Positions 1 through 6,953 of a stretch of 19,817 nt of DNA are shown piece after piece. Position 1 is the first letter of the stretch, and each line of letters begins with the position of its first letter. Source of the DNA: SZAS-103 sp038216155 (GTDB lineage: Bacteria > Pseudomonadota > Gammaproteobacteria > Xanthomonadales > Xanthomonadaceae); contig JBBQQH010000054.1 of assembly GCA_038216155.1 (NCBI GenBank), positions 1-19,817 of the forward strand, given 5' to 3'. Below the pieces are notes generated by a model. That model worked only from the letters and a program-made list of their open reading frames with translations, did not search any database and was not told the origin of the DNA. Position numbers and translations under genes: made by a program.

Positions 1-1
1 C

Positions 2-961
2 CTGCCGGTGGTCGCGATTGCGCCACCGTACCAGGGCCGCTCGCATTTCGAGGCGCAGGACTGCGTGGAAAACGGCAGCGCGCGCCCGAATGGCGCCAGC
101 GATGGCTGGATGAATCGCTGCGTATCCGGCATGCGTGGTGAAGAAGGTCTCGCGATCAGCACCTCGATGCCGCTGATCATGCGCGGGCCGGGCAAGGTCA
201 GCACCTGGTCGCCGCCGCTGCCCGAGGGCATCGATCCAGCCCTGCTGCAACGGCTCGATACGCTGTACGCGGAAGACCCGCATCTGGCCGAAGCGTATCA
301 ACGCGCGATTGCCGAGGCCGGCATGGGCATCGGCGGCGCAACGATGCAGGTATCCGCCGACGCCGCCGACGCGATGAACGCGACGACCAAGGCAGGCGGC
401 GGCAAAGGGCAGGGCAAGGGTTATGCGGCAGGTGCCGCCTTGCCGGCGCTGATGGCGGCGGCCGGCAAGTTCCTGGTCCGCGACGACGGTCCGCAACTGG
501 GATTCGTCGAGGACACCGGCTGGGATACGCACGCGGCGGAAACCCCCACGCTGCAACGCAAGTTGCAACAGCTTGATGCAGGCCTGCGCGCATTCCGTAC
601 TGCGATGGGTCCGGCATGGTCGCGCACGGTGGTGGTCGTAGTCACCGAATTCGGCCGCACCGCCAAACCCAATGGCACCGGCGGTACCGACCATGGCACC
701 GGCGGCGCGGCCTTCCTTGCCGGCGGCGCGATCGCAGGCGGGCGCATCGCGGGTCAATGGCCAGGCCTCTCGCCGCAGGACTTGAACGAAGGTCGCGACC
801 TGCACGCAACCACCGACATGCGCGCGCTGTTCAAGGGCGTGCTTGCCGGGCACATGCAGGTGCCGCAGTCGCTGCTGGATACGAAGGTGTTTCCGGACAG
901 CGGAGCGGTCAGGCCGATGGCGGGTTTGCTGCGGGCGTCCAAGGGTGTCGCTGAGGCCTAG
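2..961 (+). CDS. DUF1501 family protein, C-terminal part (5' end outside window)
   Basis: The frame is open from the first bases of the window, so the true start lies upstream; a GTG at position 8 is in frame but unlikely to be the start. The visible 319 residues carry DUF1501 (COG4102) hallmarks: GRSHFEAQD near the beginning, GWDTHAAE in the middle, and VTEFGRTAKPNGTGG followed by TDHGTG, a His/Asp-rich set resembling the metal-site region of sulfatase or alkaline-phosphatase-like folds. Full-length members usually begin with a Tat signal peptide, which would be in the missing part. Such genes are commonly paired with a DUF1800 gene, which would also be upstream. The biochemical role is not established. 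A glycine/lysine-rich low-complexity loop (AGGGKGQGKG) interrupts the middle. Confident for family, not for function. Confidence 0.85.
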   Translation: MPVVAIAPPYQGRSHFEAQDCVENGSARPNGASDGWMNRCVSGMRGEEGLAISTSMPLIMRGPGKVSTWSPPLPEGIDPALLQRLDTLYAEDPHLAEAYQRAIAEAGMGIGGATMQVSADAADAMNATTKAGGGKGQGKGYAAGAALPALMAAAGKFLVRDDGPQLGFVEDTGWDTHAAETPTLQRKLQQLDAGLRAFRTAMGPAWSRTVVVVVTEFGRTAKPNGTGGTDHGTGGAAFLAGGAIAGGRIAGQWPGLSPQDLNEGRDLHATTDMRALFKGVLAGHMQVPQSLLDTKVFPDSGAVRPMAGLLRASKGVAEA

Positions 962-966
962 ATTTC

Positions 967-987
967 CCTTCTCCCTTCGGGAGAAGG
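967..987. repeat. Short perfect hairpin of an intergenic repeat, 5 nt after the DUF1501 stop
   Basis: CCTTCTCCC, loop TTC, then GGGAGAAGG form a perfect 9-bp stem. The following bases (GTGCCGAAGGCGGATGAGG) complete a pattern I recognise from many xanthomonad gene ends. Its position suggests it may end or protect the DUF1501 transcript, but no T-run follows, so it is not a classical intrinsic terminator. Confidence 0.6.
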
Positions 988-1020
988 TGCCGAAGGCGGA
1001 TGAGGGGCGTTCGTGCCAGA

Positions 1021-1290
1021 ACTAAAGCTTCCGCGCGCTGCGCGCGCGTGTCACTTTTGTTGACCTTCGTCCCATCCTTGGGACTCACCTCGCTGCGCAA
1101 GGCGCATGCGCGGTTCAAATCGTTCCGGGCGATTTGTCGGGAAAAGGAACCACTGCGCTGCAGGAGCAGCGCGAACAGCGAAGCTGGCCCGAAGGGCGCA
1201 GGGCAGGATGCACGGAGTCAAACCATTCGCGCCGGCGTCGCCGGGACGATGAAGCCGTTCCGGTTCCCTGTGCTTCTCGCGGTCGGTGTG
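1021..1290 (-). repeat. Intergenic repeat, arm A (inverted partner of arm B at 1804-1935)
   Basis: Read on the minus strand, this stretch runs CCGACCGCGAGAAGCACAGG, then GGAACCGGAACGG, CCGGCG, GCGAATGGTTT, later GGTTCCTTTT, and ends AACAAAAGTGACACGC ... GCGCGCGGAAGCTTTAG. The same blocks in the same order appear on the plus strand at 1804-1935. Arm A is longer, with extra sequence between the GAATGGTTT and GTTCCTTTT blocks and between GTTCCTTTT and ACAAAAG. Together the arms form a large imperfect inverted repeat. No intact gene is visible in it. Confidence 0.6.
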
Positions 1291-1333
1291 CCGGCCCGAA
1301 CTCGCACATCTGACCGCCATGGATGGCGGAAAT

Positions 1334-1360
1334 GCCGAAAACGCAGGAGCGGTTTTCGGC
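1334..1360. repeat. Stable hairpin, 9-bp stem, in the intergenic repeat region
   Basis: GCCGAAAAC, a 9-nt loop, then GTTTTCGGC form a perfect stem. Directly to the left, near 1316-1331, CCGCCAT-GG-ATGGCGG forms a second, almost loopless palindrome. Both lie between the two arms of the larger inverted repeat. No T-tract follows on either strand. Confidence 0.55.
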
Positions 1361-1628
1361 CATGGCCTCGGACATGCGGGCCTTTCCCACGCCGCCCACT
1401 GCGATGCTCGGCGAGCTTTATGGCGCAAGAGCAAGTGCAAAGCACAGAAGCAGAAGCAGAAGGCATGGCGTGCTCAACCGCTTGCTGAACTAATGGCGCG
1501 CATTTTCTCGACGATGCCATGCTTCTCGTAGGTCCACGAAAACTGAGAAGCATGAGCAACTTGAATCACCAGTGCCTCGAATTCCAACCCATGAAGCCGT
1601 GAACGACATGCGGCGAACACAACTTGCT

Positions 1629-1800
1629 TTATCTCTCATCTCTCTCCGTTTCTGCGACAGGAGTTGACTCACTACTGAAATGTTCATCGAATCTTGAAAG
1701 TGATGGGCCAGTCAGCAAAACCAATTCTGGCCTGACAACCTCAATGATTTCTTTCAGAAATAGCGCGCTTTCAGCGATAGCGGCGCGAATGTCAATGTGC
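1629..1800 (-). pseudogene. Possible gene remnant, C-terminal piece of an unidentified protein
   Basis: This stretch is visibly richer in A and T than the rest of the window. On the minus strand one frame reads as plausible protein (AIAESALFLKEIIEVVRPEL, then VLLTGPSLSRFDEHF) and ends at a TAA at 1629-1631. It has no start codon of its own: upstream the frame runs into repeat arm B and reaches a stop shortly after. A predicted helix followed by a hydrophobic strand with a Gly would fit the end of a Rossmann-like or glycosylase-like domain, but I cannot name the family. The best reading is a fragment left by rearrangement; chance coding in non-coding DNA remains possible. Confidence 0.3.
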
Positions 1801-1803
1801 GTC

Positions 1804-1935
1804 GCCGACCGCGAGAAGCGCAGGGGACCGGAACGGTTTCACCGTTCCGGCGAGTGTCTGGAGCGAATGGTTTTGGTTCCTTTTGCCGTAACAAAAGGGA
1901 CACGCAGGCGCAGCGAGCGGAAGCTTTGCAATTGA
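1804..1935 (+). repeat. Intergenic repeat, arm B (inverted partner of arm A)
   Basis: The plus strand shows GCCGACCGCGAGAAGCGCAG, GGACCGGAACGG, TTCCGGCG, GAGCGAATGGTTT, GGTTCCTTTTGCCGTAACAA, AAGGGACACGC and GAGCGGAAGCTTTG, the block order of arm A read on the opposite strand. The short palindrome CTTTTG-CCGTAA-CAAAAG lies inside. It sits 75 bp downstream of the dacC stop, whose transcript runs towards it, so it could also act as a transcript-end structure. Confidence 0.6.
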
Positions 1936-2010
1936 CTCTGCTGTTGTAACGCAGTGGCTACTGTTGCGAAGAGCACGCCGCGCATGAAAACACCAGATCG
2001 ATTCAGCAAA

Positions 2011-3252
2011 TCAAGAATCCCACCACATCCAAAGATCGTCCCACATCCGACCAAAGAAGTTCGCCTGCTTGACTTCGTTCAACGCCACCAGCGGTCGCTG
2101 CATCAGCGTGACGCCGTTGAGCGTGACGCGCAGCGTGCCGATGCGCTGACCCTTGGCGATCGGCGCGACAAGTTGCTTGGGCAAATCGATCAGCGGCTTG
2201 AGCTTGCCGTAACTGCCACGCGGAATCACCAACTGTACTGGCGCAGCGGTGCCCAGCGCCACGGTGTCGGCCTTGCCCTTCCAGACCTTGTGCTCGGCAA
2301 CCTTGACGTTGGCATTGAACAACGTGTGCGTCTCGAAGAAGCGGAAACCCCAGTTGAGCAAGGAGAGGTTGGAGTCCTCGCGTGCGCGAAAGCCTTCCTT
2401 CTGCGATTTCGCGTCGATGCCCATCACCACCGAGATCAAGCGCTGGTCGCCGCGCTTGGCCGATGCCGCAAGGCAGAATCCTGCCGCCGAGGTATGCCCG
2501 GTCTTGATGCCGTCGACACTGGCGTCGCGATCGAGCAGGTTGTTGCGGTTGTACTGCTTGATGCCGTTGTAGGTGAACTCACGCACCTTGTAGATCGCGT
2601 ACTCCTGCGGAAACTCGCGGATCAGCGCGCGCGACAACGTGGAAACATCGCGCGCACTCATGTGGTGCCCGGGCATGGACAGGCCATGCGAATTCTCGAA
2701 GTGCGAATTGGTCATGCCAAGGCGCGCCGCGTACTGGTTCATCAGCGCGACGAAAGATTCCTCGCTGCCGGCGACGTGTTCGGCCAGCGCGATCGCGGCG
2801 TCGTTGCCGGACTGGATGATCAACCCGTGCAGCACGTCTTCAAGCTTCACGTTCGAGTTCAGTTCCAACGCCGAGAACGACCCCTCGGTGCCGGCGCCGC
2901 CTTCCTTCCACGCGCGCTCGCTGATGTGCACCATGTCGTTGGCGTGCACCTTGCCATTGCGCATTTCCGCGCCGACCACGTAGCTGGTCATGATCTTGGT
3001 GATGCTGGCTGGCTCCAGTCGCGCGTCCATGTTCTCGCCGGCGATCGCCTGGCCGCTGTCGTAGTCGATCAGGATCCAGGCTTTGCCCGGAATCGTCGGA
3101 TGCGGCGGGATCGGTGCATCGCTGGGTGCGCCGGGCGCGGGCATCGCCGGTTTGGGCACCGGCACCGGCTGCGGCGCAGGAACCTGGGCGAGGGCAACAG
3201 TGGCGCTCAGCAAGGCGCTGGCGACGAGGATGAGTGAGGCGCGAATCGACAT
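2011..3252 (-). CDS. dacC: D-alanyl-D-alanine carboxypeptidase (PBP5/6 type)
   Basis: A 413-residue periplasmic serine carboxypeptidase of the peptidase S11 family, which removes the terminal D-Ala from peptidoglycan pentapeptides and so limits cross-linking. An N-terminal signal peptide (residues 1-22, ending ALAQ) is followed by a Pro-rich linker. The three penicillin-binding motifs are present: SITK with the nucleophile Ser83 and Lys86, SGN at 148-150, and KTG at 250-252. The C-terminal PBP5-type beta domain (about 315-395) ends in a Trp-rich amphipathic tail (WDDLWMWWDS) that should bind it to the outer face of the inner membrane. Length is normal for the family. The ATG is preceded by GGAG about 12 nt upstream. 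It is the last gene of the wall cluster. The paralogue choice (dacA versus dacC) follows xanthomonad naming and is not decided by sequence. Confidence 0.95.
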   Translation of the reverse strand: MSIRASLILVASALLSATVALAQVPAPQPVPVPKPAMPAPGAPSDAPIPPHPTIPGKAWILIDYDSGQAIAGENMDARLEPASITKIMTSYVVGAEMRNGKVHANDMVHISERAWKEGGAGTEGSFSALELNSNVKLEDVLHGLIIQSGNDAAIALAEHVAGSEESFVALMNQYAARLGMTNSHFENSHGLSMPGHHMSARDVSTLSRALIREFPQEYAIYKVREFTYNGIKQYNRNNLLDRDASVDGIKTGHTSAAGFCLAASAKRGDQRLISVVMGIDAKSQKEGFRAREDSNLSLLNWGFRFFETHTLFNANVKVAEHKVWKGKADTVALGTAAPVQLVIPRGSYGKLKPLIDLPKQLVAPIAKGQRIGTLRVTLNGVTLMQRPLVALNEVKQANFFGRMWDDLWMWWDS

Positions 3253-3376
3253 GATGGGCGTGGATCTCCGGTTGCTTGAAGGCGTTGGGGCCTGCGAAAG
3301 GGTGGATCGCGCTGAATGCGACCGCGAACGGTACGAACAGTTTAGTCGCTACGGGCAATTTCCCCGAATCGATCGG

Positions 3377-4480
3377 TCACGACCGCGGCGCACGGATGAA
3401 AGCCGGATGGCCCAAACCCAGCGACTCGATGCGCTCGACCAAGGCGGCCGCACGGAGGCTGTCGATGCCATCGATCACCACGCGCCACAGTGGGCGAGCG
3501 TCGACCTGCGTTTCGCGCACGCTGGCGCCGGCGATGCCCGCCTGCTGCAGACGTTGCACTAGACGGTCGGCATTGGCGCGCTCGCCAAAACTGCCCAGTT
3601 GCAGCATGCCGGTATCCGCGTCTGACGGGTACGACTGCCAGCTTGCTGGCGGCAACGGTGTTGATGATGCGGATGCAGGAGGATTGTTGGTGCGCGTTTT
3701 CGAAGGTATCGATCCAGCAGCGCTGGAGTCGACTTGTGCAACCACCACAGCAGCTATTCGCGTTCCGCCTGCAGGCACTCCATCGGGAGATTTTGCAGGC
3801 ACCAGCGCTTGTGCGACCGGCGGCGGTCCAGCGTCATCACCGGGCTCCACCGCACGTACTTCGACTGGCGCGGTGCCCTTGCCGGTCACGCCCAGCTTGA
3901 CCGCTGCTGCATACGACAGATCGATCAGCCGACCCTCGTGGAACGGCCCGCGATCGTTGATGCGCACGATCACGCTGCGACCATTGTCGAGGTTGGTCAC
4001 CCGTGCATAACTTGGCAACGGCAGCGTGCGATGCGCGCCGCTGAATTTGTACATGTCGTAGGCCTCGAAGTTCGAGGTCGGACGACCGTCGAACTTGGTC
4101 CCATACCACGACGCGACGCCGCGTTCGACATAGCCTTTCGGGCTGGGCAGCACGTTGTAGGTCTTGCCCAGCACCAGATATGGCGTGCGATTGCCGTAGC
4201 GAGAACGCGGCTCGTTGCTCGGCACCGGTTCGGGCAACTCGCTGATGTCCTCGGGCACGTCGGGTGCAGTGTCGGCGACACCAGGTGCATACAGGCCACC
4301 TGCGGTGTAACCGCCGCGAGCGACAAACGGTGGCGGATGCGCGCGGCCTTTCTTCTGTTGCGGGGTGGGCGCTACCGAACGCTGCACGACCGGCGCAAGC
4401 TTGGGCTTTTGCGTCGCGCACGCGCCCAGCGCGAGCGAGATGGAGACGACCAGCAGATGACGAGTGCCCATGCGTCGCAT
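3377..4480 (-). CDS. rlpA: RlpA, septal-ring/cell-wall lytic transglycosylase lipoprotein with SPOR domain
   Basis: A 367-residue lipoprotein. I chose the ATG at 4480 because it places a basic n-region and hydrophobic core directly before the lipobox LGAC (lipidated Cys21); an ATG at 4471 would also work, and one at 4549 adds a leader of 23 residues. A Pro-rich linker leads to a double-psi beta-barrel domain (about residues 117-212) with the typical GVASWYGTKFDGRPTSN, AHRTLPLP and RINDRGPF segments. His150 and Asp176 match the catalytic pair positions of characterised RlpA proteins. A SPOR domain (about 293-367) should bind denuded glycan. RlpA enzymes cleave naked glycan strands, often at the septum. 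It lies 124 bp upstream of dacC in the same direction. Confidence 0.93.
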   Translation of the reverse strand: MRRMGTRHLLVVSISLALGACATQKPKLAPVVQRSVAPTPQQKKGRAHPPPFVARGGYTAGGLYAPGVADTAPDVPEDISELPEPVPSNEPRSRYGNRTPYLVLGKTYNVLPSPKGYVERGVASWYGTKFDGRPTSNFEAYDMYKFSGAHRTLPLPSYARVTNLDNGRSVIVRINDRGPFHEGRLIDLSYAAAVKLGVTGKGTAPVEVRAVEPGDDAGPPPVAQALVPAKSPDGVPAGGTRIAAVVVAQVDSSAAGSIPSKTRTNNPPASASSTPLPPASWQSYPSDADTGMLQLGSFGERANADRLVQRLQQAGIAGASVRETQVDARPLWRVVIDGIDSLRAAALVERIESLGLGHPAFIRAPRS

Positions 4481-4654
4481 CAACACGAAAGCGAGTAAAC
4501 ACACGATTGCGGCAGGGTCGCAATCAAGGCAGCTTGCCTCATGCGGCATTGCGTACAGAAGTGTTCGCAGCGGACGCAGTCACAGCTGGAGCACCCGCGC
4601 TAGCAGCAAGCTTGTCCGACACACACACTGCGGTGGAAATCACGGCGGACACAG

Positions 4655-5692
4655 TCACGGTGAATCCGGTATCGCGCGCCCCGCGATTGCTTCGGCCAGC
4701 TGGAACACCGCCATCGAATACATCGGCGACTTGTTGTAGCGGGTGATGACGTAGAAGTTGTTGAAGGTGATCCAGTCCTCGCTGCCGTTGACTCCTTGCA
4801 GAGTGAGCAAAGTTACCGGCAGATCGTGGCCAAGTGCCTGCTGCGGTCGATAGCCGAGGCGAGCGAGCGCGGCGAGATCGAATTTCGGCTCGGAATTCTC
4901 AGCCACGAACGGCGGCGTGCCCGGCGTGTTTTCCGCGCGCACCGCGACCGGCTCGCCGCTACGCCAGCCGTGAGCGACAAAATAATTAGCCACCGACGCA
5001 AACAGATCCGGCATCGAACCGCCGAACAGGTCGGCGCGACCGTCGCCGTCGCCGTCCTTGGCGAAATCGCGATAGCTAGACGGCATGAACTGACCCCACC
5101 CCATCGCGCCGGCGTAACTGCCAGTGAGCGAGGTCACTGTGAAGCCTTGCTCATGAGCCAGCGCGAACAGTTGCGCGAGTTGCTCGCGAAAAAAAACCTG
5201 CCGGTCCGTTTCGCGTTGCACCTGCGCCGGATCACCGCTACGCGGATACCAGAACGCCAATGTGTACAGCGCATCCAGCACGCGATACGAGCCGGTATTG
5301 CCGCCGTAACCGGTTTCCACCCCGATGATGGCGACGATGATCTCGGCTGGCACCCCGGTCGCCGTCTGCACTTTCATCAGCTGATCGAGGTGACTGTCGA
5401 AAAACGCACGGCCATCGCGGATGCGCTTGGCGGTGACGAAGATCGGCCGGTAGTCTTTCCACGGCTTGACCGCCTCGGCCGGGCGGGTCATTGCGTCGAT
5501 CGTGCTCTGCCGGTACTGCGCCTGGGCAAGCGTGGCCTGTACCTCGCGCAGGTCGAGACCGTATTGCTTCGCCACCCGCTGCGCAAACGCCGGCAGCTCC
5601 GGCGGCGGTGTGGCAGCCAGCACCGAGGAAGTTGTCAAGGCAAGGAGGGTACAGAGGAGGATTGCGGCGGCGCGAAAATGGATTGCTTTCAT
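4655..5692 (-). CDS. mltB: Membrane-bound lytic murein transglycosylase B
   Basis: A 345-residue family GH103 transglycosylase that cleaves the MurNAc-GlcNAc bond to 1,6-anhydro products. The ATG at 5692 gives MKAIHFRAAAILLCTLLALT as a signal peptide ending near SVLAA; the frame runs 20 codons further upstream, but that leader is not signal-like. The catalytic Glu126 lies in GVETGYGG. GAMGWGQFMPSSY and the EF-hand-like loop DGDGDGRADL are characteristic of the Slt35/MltB fold, and the C-terminal FNNFYVITRYN block is intact. No proper lipobox is visible, so the protein may be soluble in the periplasm despite the family name. It lies 63 bp downstream of rodA in the same transcription unit. Confidence 0.93.
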   Translation of the reverse strand: MKAIHFRAAAILLCTLLALTTSSVLAATPPPELPAFAQRVAKQYGLDLREVQATLAQAQYRQSTIDAMTRPAEAVKPWKDYRPIFVTAKRIRDGRAFFDSHLDQLMKVQTATGVPAEIIVAIIGVETGYGGNTGSYRVLDALYTLAFWYPRSGDPAQVQRETDRQVFFREQLAQLFALAHEQGFTVTSLTGSYAGAMGWGQFMPSSYRDFAKDGDGDGRADLFGGSMPDLFASVANYFVAHGWRSGEPVAVRAENTPGTPPFVAENSEPKFDLAALARLGYRPQQALGHDLPVTLLTLQGVNGSEDWITFNNFYVITRYNKSPMYSMAVFQLAEAIAGRAIPDSP

Positions 5693-5755
5693 GGCGGCAA
5701 ATCTAGCATGCCGCTCGTACACACACCGCTCCGACGCACGCCCACCGTTCATGCC

Positions 5756-6868
5756 TCACGTGCCCATGAAGCGCCGGTGCGCGTACACCGACATCACGAT
5801 ACCGAAGCCGGCCAGCAGCGACACTGCCGACGTGCCGCCATAGCTCAGTAGCGGCATCGGAATGCCAACAACCGGCAATAGCCCCGAGATCATGCCGCCG
5901 TTGACCATCGCATACACGAAGAAGGTCATCGCCAGCGCACCTGCAAGGATGCGCGCGTAGGTTTCGCGGGCGCTGGCAGCGATCCACAGGCAGCGGCCGA
6001 TGATGAATAGGTACAGCGCCAGCAGCACGCAGACGCCTACCCAGCCAAATTCCTCCGAAAGCACGGCGAAGATGAAATCGGTGGTGTGTTCAGGCAAAAA
6101 GTTCAGGTGCGACTGCGTGCCCTGCCCCCAGCCCTTGCCGAACATGCCGCCGGAGCCGACCGCGATCTTGGACTGGATGATGTTCCAGCCGGTGCCCTGC
6201 GGATCGAGTTCGGGATTGAGGAAATTGAGGATGCGCGCCTTCTGATAGGCCTGCAGATAGAAGGTCCACGCCAGCGGTGCAGCCGCCGCAGTAACGCCAG
6301 CGGCAAGTGCAATCCACCACCACGCCAGGCCAGCCAGGAACAATGCGAACACGCCGCTGGCAGCGATCAGCATGCCGGTGCCGAAATCCGGTTGCAGCAG
6401 GATCAACCCGGTCGGCACGGCAATGATCAATCCGCACACCAGCAGCGTCTTGATGCCAGGTGGCAGCGGGCGCCCATGCAGGTACCAGGCCATCATCATC
6501 GGCAGCGTGAGCTTCAACAGTTCGGCCGGTTGCAGATAGAACACACCAAGGTTGAGCCAGGAGCGCGCGCTGCGTCCTGAACCCAGCACCGGCACCAGCA
6601 GCAGCAGCGCGATCGTGGCGGCGAACAGCCACGGCGTCCAGATCCGGAGTTTTGACGGCGGGACCTGCGCAATCACGAACAACGCGGCCAATCCGCCGGC
6701 GTAGCGCGCGCCTTGGGCAAACACCAGTTTCATGCTGCCGCCGCCAGCGCTGTGCAACACCACCAGGCTGATCGCCAGCACCGCAAGCAGCGCAAGCAAC
6801 AGCGGCACGTCGATGGTGTCGGCGAAACGCCGACCCAACCCGCGCAGGCTGCGGCTGATCGCGTTCAT
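5756..6868 (-). CDS. rodA: RodA, SEDS peptidoglycan glycosyltransferase
   Basis: A 370-residue polytopic inner-membrane protein of the SEDS family. RodA polymerises glycan strands from lipid II and works as a pair with PBP2 in the elongasome. The sequence has about ten hydrophobic segments and the family blocks ARSWLNLGVFYLQPAELLKL, LLQPDFGTG and LPEHTTDFIFAVLSEEFGW. Asp264 in TDFIF corresponds to the Asp essential in characterised RodA proteins. The C-terminal PLLSYGGTSAVS motif is intact. The frame could begin at a TTG at 6877, but the GAGGAA at 6878-6883 directly abuts it; that site is 9 nt from the ATG at 6868, which I take as the start. It lies 85 bp after mrdA. Confidence 0.96.
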   Translation of the reverse strand: MNAISRSLRGLGRRFADTIDVPLLLALLAVLAISLVVLHSAGGGSMKLVFAQGARYAGGLAALFVIAQVPPSKLRIWTPWLFAATIALLLLVPVLGSGRSARSWLNLGVFYLQPAELLKLTLPMMMAWYLHGRPLPPGIKTLLVCGLIIAVPTGLILLQPDFGTGMLIAASGVFALFLAGLAWWWIALAAGVTAAAAPLAWTFYLQAYQKARILNFLNPELDPQGTGWNIIQSKIAVGSGGMFGKGWGQGTQSHLNFLPEHTTDFIFAVLSEEFGWVGVCVLLALYLFIIGRCLWIAASARETYARILAGALAMTFFVYAMVNGGMISGLLPVVGIPMPLLSYGGTSAVSLLAGFGIVMSVYAHRRFMGT

Positions 6869-6877
6869 CGCGCGCAA

Positions 6878-6883
6878 TTCCTC
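6878..6883 (-). promoter_or_regulatory. Ribosome binding site deciding the rodA start
   Basis: GAGGAA on the minus strand sits 9 nt before the ATG at 6868. It leaves no spacing for the in-frame TTG at 6877, so it favours the later ATG. Confidence 0.6.
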
Positions 6884-6953
6884 ACCGGTCGCATGCAGGT
6901 GAATCCCGCCACCTCGATCGTGCGGTAGCCCTTGTCGATTGCCATTCTCATCG

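Noticed and set aside
1438..1462. Short tandem CAGAAG units
   Set aside because: Only about three copies of a 6-mer; too short to treat as a meaningful repeat or array.
1000..1560. Several open frames on both strands in the left intergenic region
   Set aside because: They run through repeat arms, have low-complexity or Arg/Cys-rich translations and lack ribosome binding sites.
1954..3237. Plus-strand open frame of 427 codons opposite dacC
   Set aside because: Shadow of dacC: the composition (many Arg, His, Gln, Val) is typical of antisense reading and the opposite strand carries all three PBP motifs.
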